Part shown: piece by piece, positions 1 to 5,647 of the stretch
Numbering within the stretch: the stretch's first letter is position 1
Layout: the number at the start of each line of letters is the position of its first letter
Assembly: GCA_005885085.1 (NCBI GenBank)
Contig: VAXY01000043.1
Location: 1 to 6,828 of the forward strand
Length of the DNA: 6,828 nt
Origin: Actinomycetota bacterium
GTDB lineage: Bacteria > Actinomycetota > Thermoleophilia > Gaiellales > Gaiellaceae
Reading direction: 5' to 3'
Made by a program: the position numbers and the translations under genes
Notes under the pieces: model-generated
Told to the model about the DNA's origin: nothing
Seen by the model: the letters and a program-made list of their open reading frames with translations, nothing else
Databases searched by the model: none

Positions 1-863
1 TAGACCGAGTACGCCATCCCCCGCTTCTCGCGGATCTCCTGAAAGAGCCGCGACGACGCGGAGCCGCCGAGAATCGAATCGAGAATCGACGCGGCGAATC
101 GACGCCGGTCGGAGCGTGCGATCCCCGGCGCGCCGACGCAGACGTGGTACTGCTCCGTGTCCTTCTTCGCGAAGCGCAGGCCGGGCGGCGGCGCTTTCAC
201 GAGCGGCCGCCTGACGCGCGGGCCGCCTGCGGGAGGACGCTGCTGGCTCTGTGCGCGCTGCAGCATCCGCATCAGCTTGTTGTGCTCGACGTTCCCGGCC
301 GCCGCGATCACGACGTTGCCGCCGGCGTACATCTGGCGGTGATACGTGGACAGGACGCGCCGTGTCACCGACGAGATCACGTCTGCCGTGCCGATCACCG
401 GCCGCCCGAGGGCGTGTCGTCCGAAGACTGCTTCCGAGAAGAGATCGTGCACGAGCTCCTGTGGCGTGTCCTCGTACATCGCGATTTCCTCGAGCACGAC
501 GTCCCGCTCGGCGTCGAGCTCGGAGAACGCCGGTGCGAACACCATGTCCGTCATCACATTGAGCGCCGTCTGAACGTGCGCGTCGGGCACGCGCGCGTAG
601 ACCATCGTGTGCTCCCGCGAGGTGGCCGCGTTCAGCTCGCCGCCGAGCCCGTCGAAGATCTCCGCGATCTGCTGGGCCGTGTAGGCGTGCGATCCCTTGA
701 AGAGCAGGTGCTCGATGAAGTGCGAGACGCCCGCCTTCGCGTCGGTCTCGTCGCGCGAGCCCGCACCGATCCAGAATCCGAGCGCGACCGAGCGGACACC
801 GGGGACGCGCTCGGAGATCACTCGTTCGCCCGAGTCCAGCTCGGAGAGGACGTACTTCTGCAC
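1..863 (-). CDS. M16-family zinc metallopeptidase (processing-peptidase-like), N-terminal 287 residues, 3' end outside window
   Basis: This is the N-terminal half of a pitrilysin/MPP-like (M16) peptidase, a family of zinc enzymes that cleave peptides. The inverted zinc motif HFIEH lies at residues 48-52. The downstream acidic ligand is expected in the ERDVVLEEI segment (E125/E126). The GFWIGAGSRDE stretch before the motif and FDGLGGELNAATSREH after it are typical of the family, as is REKRGMAYSV at the window edge. Family members are usually a little over 400 residues, so about a third is missing. The start is GTG at 863-861: a TGA lies in frame seven codons upstream and no ATG, TTG or other GTG lies between. 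No convincing Shine-Dalgarno precedes it. A homologue follows pnp in many Gram-positive genomes; here a VOC gene and a 195-nt spacer intervene. No signal peptide is seen, so it is probably cytoplasmic. The family assignment is firm; the substrate is unknown. Confidence 0.94.
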   Translation of the reverse strand, partial: MQKYVLSELDSGERVISERVPGVRSVALGFWIGAGSRDETDAKAGVSHFIEHLLFKGSHAYTAQQIAEIFDGLGGELNAATSREHTMVYARVPDAHVQTALNVMTDMVFAPAFSELDAERDVVLEEIAMYEDTPQELVHDLFSEAVFGRHALGRPVIGTADVISSVTRRVLSTYHRQMYAGGNVVIAAAGNVEHNKLMRMLQRAQSQQRPPAGGPRVRRPLVKAPPPGLRFAKKDTEQYHVCVGAPGIARSDRRRFAASILDSILGGSASSRLFQEIREKRGMAYSV

Positions 864-1058
864 ACCCGCATTATCCCGGTCTCAGCCGAAGGCGGGAACG
901 AGCTCCTCGACGGTCAGGCCCTGGACGTTGACGTTCGTCTGCACGAGCGCCCCAGGCGAGTCTGCGCGACGCCTAAGAGGTCTCGACGCCGACGCTCGAT
1001 GCGCTCGTGCTCGCGACAACCCATGCGTACGGCTGGATCGTGCGGCCGGCGGACGGAG
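864..1058. other. 195-nt spacer between VOC gene and M16 peptidase
   Basis: Apart from the 20-codon candidate at 944-882, no complete gene is evident. A second stretch with coding-like codon use is read on the minus strand in another frame, ending in TAG at 975-973 with residues ASTSASSVGVETS, but it has no usable start codon outside the VOC gene. Two adjacent coding-like pieces in different frames could be remnants of a decayed gene, or just the effect of high GC on all frames. I see no clear promoter or terminator, although a promoter for the peptidase could lie here. Confidence 0.4.
882..944 (-). CDS. candidate 20-residue short ORF upstream of the M16 peptidase, unidentified
   Basis: I do not recognise this peptide. 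A GTG at 944-942 opens a frame ending in TGA at 884-882, encoding a product that ends NVQGLTVEELVPAFG. Nearly every codon ends in G or C (18 of the 19 sense codons after the start), which matches the codon use of the real genes here. A run of four G lies about five bases before the GTG, a weak ribosome-binding site. It ends 18 nt before the peptidase GTG and in the same reading frame, so it could be a leader peptide coupled to the peptidase. It could equally be the surviving tail of a lost gene, or chance in GC-rich DNA. The frame stays open upstream as far as the TAG that ends the VOC gene, so a longer product from a non-canonical start cannot be excluded. Confidence 0.3.
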   Translation of the reverse strand: MQTNVNVQGLTVEELVPAFG

Positions 1059-1808
1059 CTATTCGACGCAGAACGGGTTCGACTCGGGATCCCGCATAAC
1101 CGTCCAGGTACGTTCGGCGTCGCTCTTCGTCTCCTCAACGGTCGCGCCGAGACCGCCCAGCCGTTCGATCTCCTGCTCGCGGTCGTCCGTGCGGAAGTCG
1201 AGATGGATCGGGTACGACGCGGGCCGCGACTTCTCCCGCCGCTGGAACAAGAGGCGCGGGCGGCTCGTCGGCGTTTCCCGCGTGGCGTAGAACGACGTCG
1301 TCTCGCGCTCGTCCATACCGGCGTCGAGCAGCGGCCGCACGAAGCTCGCGTCGATCGGCTCGTCGGGCCAGCCGAGCGCCGCCGCCCAGAAACGGCCGAG
1401 CGCGATCGGCTCGGCGCAGGAGAAGGTGACGTTGCCGACGTAGCGGTTCGGCAGCGGATTGTGCGGCGTCTGGATGCAAAAACCGTTTCCTTCGGGATCG
1501 CGCATGACCGTCCAGGTCTCGGAGAGCTCCCCGATCGCGTGCGACTTCGTCTCGACGAGTTTCCCTCCGAGCTCGAGCACGCGCTGGAGCTCTGCCTCGC
1601 GATCCGGCACGTTGACGTCGAGGTGGATCGGCAGCTCGATCGTGGGCGACTTCTCCACCTGGTTGAAGAAGAGCTCCGGCCCGTCGCCGCGCCCAAAGTA
1701 CGTCTGGCCACTCTGCTCGGCCGAATAGCCGTCGAGGAGCGCCGTCCAGAACTCGGCGACCCGCGCCGGCTCTGCGCAGGCGAACGTGATGTGGTTCAGG
1801 CGGAGCAC
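1059..1808 (-). CDS. two-domain VOC-superfamily (glyoxalase-like) protein
   Basis: The protein has 249 residues made of two tandem VOC (glyoxalase/bleomycin-resistance/dioxygenase) modules, about residues 1-115 and 122-249. The repeats are plain: NHITFACAEP pairs with GNVTFSCAEP, PIHLDV with PIHLDF, and each half ends in WTVMRDPE followed by a closing strand. This resembles Glyoxalase_6-type proteins, which are often annotated only as VOC family. The usual metal-ligand positions differ between halves: H6, H62 and Q113 in the first; N126, H202 and the final residue E249 in the second. A single metal site may be built from both halves, or one half may be structural. The start is GTG at 1808-1806, the only ATG, GTG or TTG after an in-frame TAG at 1841-1839; no good Shine-Dalgarno is visible. 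It lies 83 nt after pnp on the same strand. The substrate cannot be inferred. Confidence 0.88.
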   Translation of the reverse strand: MLRLNHITFACAEPARVAEFWTALLDGYSAEQSGQTYFGRGDGPELFFNQVEKSPTIELPIHLDVNVPDREAELQRVLELGGKLVETKSHAIGELSETWTVMRDPEGNGFCIQTPHNPLPNRYVGNVTFSCAEPIALGRFWAAALGWPDEPIDASFVRPLLDAGMDERETTSFYATRETPTSRPRLLFQRREKSRPASYPIHLDFRTDDREQEIERLGGLGATVEETKSDAERTWTVMRDPESNPFCVE

Positions 1809-1816
1809 GCCGGAAT

Positions 1817-1844
1817 CGTTAGCACCGAAACCTGTCAGCTAACG
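1817..1844. repeat. 7-bp inverted repeat upstream of the VOC start
   Basis: The arms CGTTAGC (1817-1823) and GCTAACG (1838-1844) are perfect inverted copies with a 14-nt spacer, placed 9 to 36 nt before the VOC start codon. They could be a weak leader hairpin or an operator-like dyad. There is no independent evidence for a regulator, and the size is close to what chance allows. Confidence 0.3.
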
Positions 1845-1851
1845 GCATGTT

Positions 1852-1880
1852 TGGGGTCTGACCCGAAGGGTCAGACCCCA
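1852..1880. repeat. perfect 13-bp palindrome with 3-nt loop after pnp
   Basis: The arms TGGGGTCTGACCC (1852-1864) and GGGTCAGACCCCA (1868-1880) are perfect inverted copies around GAA, so RNA from either strand folds into a very stable hairpin. It starts 11 nt after the pnp stop codon. No T-run follows on either strand, so it is not a canonical intrinsic terminator. It probably protects the 3' end of pnp RNA or gives partial termination. It could also be one copy of a dispersed intergenic palindrome; GGGGTCTGACC-type elements recur in various GC-rich genomes as far as I recall, which I cannot check here. Confidence 0.7.
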
Positions 1881-1891
1881 GCCGTTCCGGG

Positions 1892-4372
1892 TTAGCTCCG
1901 CTCGCGGTCGCGGCCATGGCCACCGCGGCCGCCGCGCCGCTCGCGATCGCCGCGAGGCGGGCGGTCCTCGGTCCGCTCGCGCGGCGGTGCGCTCTTCGCC
2001 CGCTCGATCAGCTCCTCGGGCGAGACGGTGGCGCCGTTCTCGTGCTTCTGGATCAGCTTCAGGCCGATGCGTCCGCGTGCCTTGTCGACCTCCTGCACGA
2101 TCACGTCGAGGATATCGCCGCGGTTGATCACGTCCTCGATGTGACCGACCCGGCCCGGGCCGACGTTCGAGACGTGCAGCAGGCCGTCCGTCCCCTTCTT
2201 CAGCTCCACGAACGCGCCGAACTGCGTCGTCTTCACGACCTTCGCGTTGCGGAACTCGTCGCCGACCTCCGGCTCCTTCGTCAGCGACTCGATCGCCGCG
2301 ATCGCGTCGGCCGCCTTGTTGCCGTCGGTGGCGTAGATGAGGATCGTCCCGTCCTCCTCGATGTCGATCTGCACCTCGTGGTTGGCCTCGAGCGCGCGGA
2401 TCGTCTCGCCGCCCTTGCCGATCACCATGCCGATCTTCTCCTGGTCGATCTTGACCGTCGAGATCCGCGGTGCGTTGACGTTCAACTCGGAGCGAACCTC
2501 CGGAATCGCCTCGAGCATCTTGTCGAGGATGGTCGCGCGCGCCTGCTTCGCCTGCTCCAGCGCGCTCTGCATGATCTCGCGGGTGACGCCCGTGATCTTG
2601 ATGTCCATCTGCAGTGCCGTGATCCCGTCGCCGGTACCGGCGACCTTGAAGTCCATGTCACCGAGGTGATCCTCGGCGCCCTGGATGTCCGTGAGGATGA
2701 CGTAGTCGTCGCCCTCCTTGACGAGGCCCATCGCGATCCCGGAGACCGGGCGCTTGATCGGCACGCCCGCGTCCATCAGCGCCAGCGTCGACCCGCAGAC
2801 CGATCCCATCGACGACGAGCCGTTCGACTCGAGCGTCTCGGAGACGATGCGGATCGTGTACGGGAAGTCGGCCGCCGGCGGGATCATCGCCTCGAGGGCG
2901 CGCTGCGCGAGCGCACCGTGGCCGATGTCGCGCCGCTTCGGGCCGCGCATGAAGCCCGTCTCCCCGACCGAGTAGGGCGGGAAGTTGTAGTGGTGCATGT
3001 AGCGGCGATCGGTCTCGAGCGAGAGGTCGTCGATCCGCTGCCCCTCCTTCGCCGTGCCGAGCGTGAGCAGCGACATGATCTGCGTCTGGCCGCGCGTGAA
3101 CAGGCCGGAGCCGTGCGTGCGCGGTGAGACGCCGACCTCGCAGGTGATCGGCCGGATCTCCTCCGGGCTGCGCCCGTCGGGCCGGTTCTTCTCGACCGCG
3201 ATCTTGCGGCGGACGAGCTCCTTGTAAATCGCCTCGGCGGCTCGCTTGACGTAGTTCTTCGTCAGCGAGTCCTTCGCCGTGGCCGCCTCGCCCTCGCCGA
3301 CCGACGGGCCGACCGGGAAGGGCAGCTCGACGGTGTCGACGATGCGGCCGAAGAGCAGCTGCCGCTTCGCGGACTTGAGCTCTTTCGAGTCCTGCTCGGC
3401 ATCGGTCAGCGCGCGCAGCTCGATCTCGAACTGCTCGCGGACGGGCTGGAGGACCGACTCGAGGCGAATGCGCTCGAGCACCGTCGCCAGGCTCATCTTC
3501 CGCTGCGTCTGCTTGAGGACGTCGTCCTCGGTCGACTCCATGCTCAGCGCCGGCAGCGCGTCCTCGATTGCTGCGTCCGCGGCACGCAGGCCCTCGGCCT
3601 TGATCCGGTCGCGGATCGCGTCTCCGTGGTCGCTCTCGATCTCCTCTGTGATGCTGTCGTCGAGCCACTTCGCCTTGCCCGCCTGCCGCCGCAGATCGAG
3701 CTGTGCCTCGCACAGCTTCTTGATTTCCTCGTAGGCGAGGTCGAGCGCCTCGAGCAGCTTGTCCTCCGGTACTTCGTCGGCGCCGGCCTCGACCATCGTC
3801 AGTCCTTCGAGAGTGCCGACGACGATCAGGTCGAGCTCGGCCTGCTCCTCCAGCTCGGGCAGCGTGGGGTTGACGACGAGCTCGCCGTCGATCAGGCCGA
3901 CCCGCACCGCGCCCACCGGGCCGATGAACGGCAGCGGTGAGATCATCAGCGCGGCGGAGGCGCCGTTGATGCAGAGGATGTCGTGTGCGGTGATCAGGTC
4001 GGCGCTCAGCACCGTGCAGATCACCTGCGTCTCGTTCTTGTAGCCCTTCGGCCAGAGCGGCCGGATCGGGCGGTCGATCATGCGCGCGGTCAGGATCGCG
4101 CGCTCTGTCGGCCGTCCTTCACGCTTGAAGAAGCCGCCGGGGATCTTGCCTGCCGCGTACATGCGCTCCTCGACGTCGACGGTGAGCGGGAAGAAGTCCG
4201 CACCTTCGCGCGGCTCCATCCGTCCCTGCGCCGTCGCCAGCACCATCGTGTCGCCCGAGCGGACGACGACTGCGCCGTCGGCCTGCTTCGCGAGCTTGCC
4301 GGTCTCGAATGTGATCTCGCGCCCGCCGATCGTCACGCTGACGTCGGCCCGGCGCTCAGTGGCAATTGCCAT
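1892..4372 (-). CDS. pnp: polynucleotide phosphorylase (PNPase), complete
   Basis: PNPase degrades RNA 3'-to-5' with phosphate, releasing nucleoside diphosphates, and works as a cytoplasmic trimer. The protein has 826 residues. The first RNase PH domain is about 12-145, with the FFKREGRPTE and IDRPIRPLWPKG blocks. A helical linker covers about 235-395. The second, catalytic RNase PH domain runs about 400-620: FTRG at 425-428, phosphate-binding NGSSS at 517-521, and EDHLGDMDFK at 567-576 carrying the catalytic D568, D574 and K576. A KH domain is about 635-698 with its GKGG loop at 652-655, and an S1 domain about 703-775. The tail from about 795 is rich in Arg, Gly, Asp and Glu. Compared with my recollection of the 711-residue E. 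coli enzyme, about 77 extra residues sit in the linker. The ATG at 4372 is chosen because GGAGG (4386-4382) lies 9 nt upstream and homology begins there; the frame is open to 4504 but through leader RNA. Confidence 0.98.
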   Translation of the reverse strand: MAIATERRADVSVTIGGREITFETGKLAKQADGAVVVRSGDTMVLATAQGRMEPREGADFFPLTVDVEERMYAAGKIPGGFFKREGRPTERAILTARMIDRPIRPLWPKGYKNETQVICTVLSADLITAHDILCINGASAALMISPLPFIGPVGAVRVGLIDGELVVNPTLPELEEQAELDLIVVGTLEGLTMVEAGADEVPEDKLLEALDLAYEEIKKLCEAQLDLRRQAGKAKWLDDSITEEIESDHGDAIRDRIKAEGLRAADAAIEDALPALSMESTEDDVLKQTQRKMSLATVLERIRLESVLQPVREQFEIELRALTDAEQDSKELKSAKRQLLFGRIVDTVELPFPVGPSVGEGEAATAKDSLTKNYVKRAAEAIYKELVRRKIAVEKNRPDGRSPEEIRPITCEVGVSPRTHGSGLFTRGQTQIMSLLTLGTAKEGQRIDDLSLETDRRYMHHYNFPPYSVGETGFMRGPKRRDIGHGALAQRALEAMIPPAADFPYTIRIVSETLESNGSSSMGSVCGSTLALMDAGVPIKRPVSGIAMGLVKEGDDYVILTDIQGAEDHLGDMDFKVAGTGDGITALQMDIKITGVTREIMQSALEQAKQARATILDKMLEAIPEVRSELNVNAPRISTVKIDQEKIGMVIGKGGETIRALEANHEVQIDIEEDGTILIYATDGNKAADAIAAIESLTKEPEVGDEFRNAKVVKTTQFGAFVELKKGTDGLLHVSNVGPGRVGHIEDVINRGDILDVIVQEVDKARGRIGLKLIQKHENGATVSPEELIERAKSAPPRERTEDRPPRGDRERRGGRGGHGRDRERS

Positions 4373-4381
4373 ATGTCTGTT

Positions 4382-4386
4382 CCTCC
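4382..4386 (-). promoter_or_regulatory. Shine-Dalgarno GGAGG of pnp, partly inside a hairpin
   Basis: GGAGG on the minus strand lies 9 nt before the pnp ATG and decides the start at 4372. Its first two bases (4386-4385) also belong to the arm of the small hairpin at 4385-4400, so access to this site may depend on which leader fold forms. Confidence 0.85.
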
Positions 4387-4400
4387 ACTCCCGAGAGTGG
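4385..4400 (-). promoter_or_regulatory. small hairpin overlapping the pnp ribosome-binding site
   Basis: On the minus-strand RNA, CCACTC (4400-4395) and GAGTGG (4390-4385) pair into a 6-bp stem with a UCGG loop. The 3' arm includes two bases of the GGAGG site. The 5' arm is the same sequence that pairs in the longer upstream stem (4392-4460), so the two structures exclude each other. That arrangement suits a translational switch, but the function is inferred. Confidence 0.5.
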
Positions 4401-4460
4401 GGATTTGAGTCAACCTCGCCCGCAGACCGCTTCGGAGGCTCGCTCAAATCTCCACTCTCG
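4392..4460 (-). promoter_or_regulatory. long imperfect inverted repeat in the rpsO-pnp leader, candidate RNase III site
   Basis: The arms at 4460-4443 and 4409-4392 pair over 18 positions with one mismatch (C against A in the transcript, 4401/4451). The inner part can extend the rod by six more pairs (4440-4435 with 4412-4417, one of them G-U). Such long stems between rpsO and pnp are RNase III processing sites in E. coli, where PNPase then represses its own synthesis, and a structured rpsO-pnp spacer is also known in Streptomyces. I see the pairing directly; processing and autoregulation are inference by analogy. Confidence 0.7.
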
Positions 4461-4474
4461 TTGATTGATCCCGT

Positions 4475-4492
4475 GCCAGGCTTCAGCCTGGC
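4475..4492 (-). repeat. 7-bp hairpin just after rpsO
   Basis: GCCAGGC (4475-4481) and GCCTGGC (4486-4492) form a perfect 7-bp stem with a 4-nt loop, 19 nt after the rpsO stop codon. No T-run follows on the minus strand, so it does not look like a strong intrinsic terminator. It may stabilise the 3' end of processed rpsO RNA or attenuate read-through into pnp. Confidence 0.5.
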
Positions 4493-4511
4493 TTGGGCGT
4501 GCATTTCAGCC

Positions 4512-4781
4512 TTACCTGCGCAGCCCCAGTTCTTTGATCAGGGCCCGGTATCCCTCCAGGTCGTGTTTCTGGAGATAGGTCAAGAACCGACGACGACGCC
4601 CGACGAGCTTCAGCAGCCCGCGCCGCGAGTAGTGGTCCTTCGGATGCGTGCGCAGATGCTCGGTGAGGTCGTTGATGCGCTGCGTCAACAGTGCGACCTG
4701 CACCTTGGTCGAGCCTGTGTCGTCCTTGCCCGACCCGTGCTTGCGCACGATCTCCAGCTTGGCTTCCTTCGTCAGGGTCAT
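4512..4781 (-). CDS. rpsO: 30S ribosomal protein S15
   Basis: S15 binds early to the three-way junction of helices 20-22 in the central domain of 16S rRNA and helps form bridges to the 50S subunit. The product has 89 residues, the standard length. The RNA-binding core is intact: H42, D49 and S52 sit in the EHLRTHPKDHYSRRGLL segment, followed by the LVGRRRRFLTYL helix and the typical LIKELGLRR end. The GSTKVQVALLTQRINDL segment is also canonical. The ATG at 4781 follows AGGAG with a short 4-nt gap. It is co-oriented with pnp 139 nt downstream, the usual arrangement. S15 represses its own mRNA in several bacteria through differing leader structures; the only candidate here is the small hairpin at 4812-4830. 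Upstream, where truB or ribF is common, an ABC exporter lies instead. Confidence 0.98.
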   Translation of the reverse strand: MTLTKEAKLEIVRKHGSGKDDTGSTKVQVALLTQRINDLTEHLRTHPKDHYSRRGLLKLVGRRRRFLTYLQKHDLEGYRALIKELGLRR

Positions 4782-4811
4782 CTGTCTCCTTTGTCTCGTC
4801 AGTCCCAGCAA

Positions 4812-4830
4812 TCCGCCGGAAGCGGGCGGA
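4812..4830 (-). promoter_or_regulatory. small hairpin in the rpsO leader
   Basis: TCCGCC (4812-4817) and GGCGGA (4825-4830) form a 6-bp stem with a 7-nt loop, 31 nt before the rpsO ATG, inside the 86-nt gap after the ABC permease. It might act in S15 feedback control or be incidental. I could not find a convincing -35/-10 pair in this gap, so whether rpsO has its own promoter here is open. Confidence 0.3.
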
Positions 4831-4867
4831 AAGCCGCGGCTGCGTCGCGAGACAGGGTAGCAACGAT

Positions 4868-5647
4868 CTATTTGAGCAGGAGCTTTCCCACGCGGCGTTG
4901 CGCGATGTAGACGCCGATTAGGCCGAGCACGAGCAGGTAGGCGATGTCGACGGCCTGCGCCCAGCCCACCAGTCCGAGGTTCAGCGCCCGCAGAAGCCGG
5001 ATTGCGTGATAGAGGGGCGAGAAGCGCACGACCCACTGGATCGCTGCCGGATACGTCGAGATCGGAAAGAACGTCGCCGAGAACAGGAACATCGGCAGCT
5101 GCACGAGCGTGAGGAACTCGAAGTCCTGCCACGTCCGGAAGTACGTGATCGCCGCAACGCCCGTGCCCGCGAACGCGAATCCGATCAGCAGCGCCCCGGG
5201 CAGGGCGAGGATGCCCCAGACGGAGCCGACCAGCCCGAGCGCGGCGGCGACGACCAGGAACGACACGGCATAGAGAAAGCCGCGGAACAGCGCCCAGGCC
5301 GTCTCGCCGACCGTGACGTCCGCCGGGCCCACCGGCGTCGAGAGGATCGCGTCGTACGTCCTGGCGTACTTCATCTTCCAGAAGACATTCGAGGAGTCGT
5401 AAACGGCGCCGTTCATCGCCGCGGATGCGAGCAGCGCGGGCGCGACGAAGCTGGCGTAGCTGACGAGGTGGCCCCCGGGTCCGGGCACCTTGCCGACGAA
5501 GTGGCCAAGGCCGATCCCCATCGAGAAGAGGTAGAAGAGCGGCTCGAAGATGCCGGAGAAGATGATCATCCACGTGCGGCGGTAGACCATCAGGTTGCGC
5601 TCGAACAGCAAGCGGCCGCGCGCTCCGGCGAATGCGTAGCTGCTCAC
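4868..5647 (-). CDS. ABC-2 type transporter permease, second of a pair (NodJ/DrrB-like)
   Basis: This 259-residue inner-membrane subunit would form half of the export channel of an ABC-2 transporter. A short N-terminal segment with FERNLMVYRRTW precedes about six predicted membrane helices: near 27-50, 65-85, 117-140, 143-170, 180-198 and 228-250. The PMFLFSATFFPISTYP block (about 185-200) and the following PLYHAIRLLRALNLG are hallmarks of the family. It aligns along its whole length with the upstream permease, so the two are paralogues that probably pair as a heterodimer. The start is GTG at 5647-5645, overlapping the TGA of the previous gene as GTGA, the classic layout for coupled translation. 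Its frame is open upstream to 6175, but that part is antisense-free shadow of the first permease. The substrate (drug, lipid or polysaccharide) is unknown. Confidence 0.93.
   Translation of the reverse strand: MSSYAFAGARGRLLFERNLMVYRRTWMIIFSGIFEPLFYLFSMGIGLGHFVGKVPGPGGHLVSYASFVAPALLASAAMNGAVYDSSNVFWKMKYARTYDAILSTPVGPADVTVGETAWALFRGFLYAVSFLVVAAALGLVGSVWGILALPGALLIGFAFAGTGVAAITYFRTWQDFEFLTLVQLPMFLFSATFFPISTYPAAIQWVVRFSPLYHAIRLLRALNLGLVGWAQAVDIAYLLVLGLIGVYIAQRRVGKLLLK

Noticed and set aside
866..871. ATG at 871-869 as a start for the M16 peptidase
   Set aside because: It is out of frame with the zinc motif and soon meets a stop; the in-frame GTG at 863 fits the family N-terminus.
144..1895. Very long plus-strand open frame (583 codons)
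   Set aside because: It lies antisense to the M16 peptidase and the VOC protein and bridges both genes and their spacer. Its product is Arg/Leu/Val/Asp-rich with no recognisable domain, as expected opposite GC-rich genes.
1916..3127. Plus-strand open frame of 403 codons opposite pnp
   Set aside because: Shadow of the PNPase frame; low-complexity composition and no family resemblance.
4475..4492. Rho-independent terminator after rpsO
   Set aside because: The stem is only 7 bp and no T-run follows on the minus strand, so it is listed only as a hairpin.
4373..4504. Extension of PNPase by 44 residues to an ATG at 4504
   Set aside because: The extra residues are translated leader hairpins, homology begins at 4372, and a good GGAGG sits correctly before that ATG.
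4782..5573. A fused protein joining 264 residues upstream to S15
   Set aside because: The upstream part is an off-frame reading of the permease; S15 has its normal start and length from 4781.
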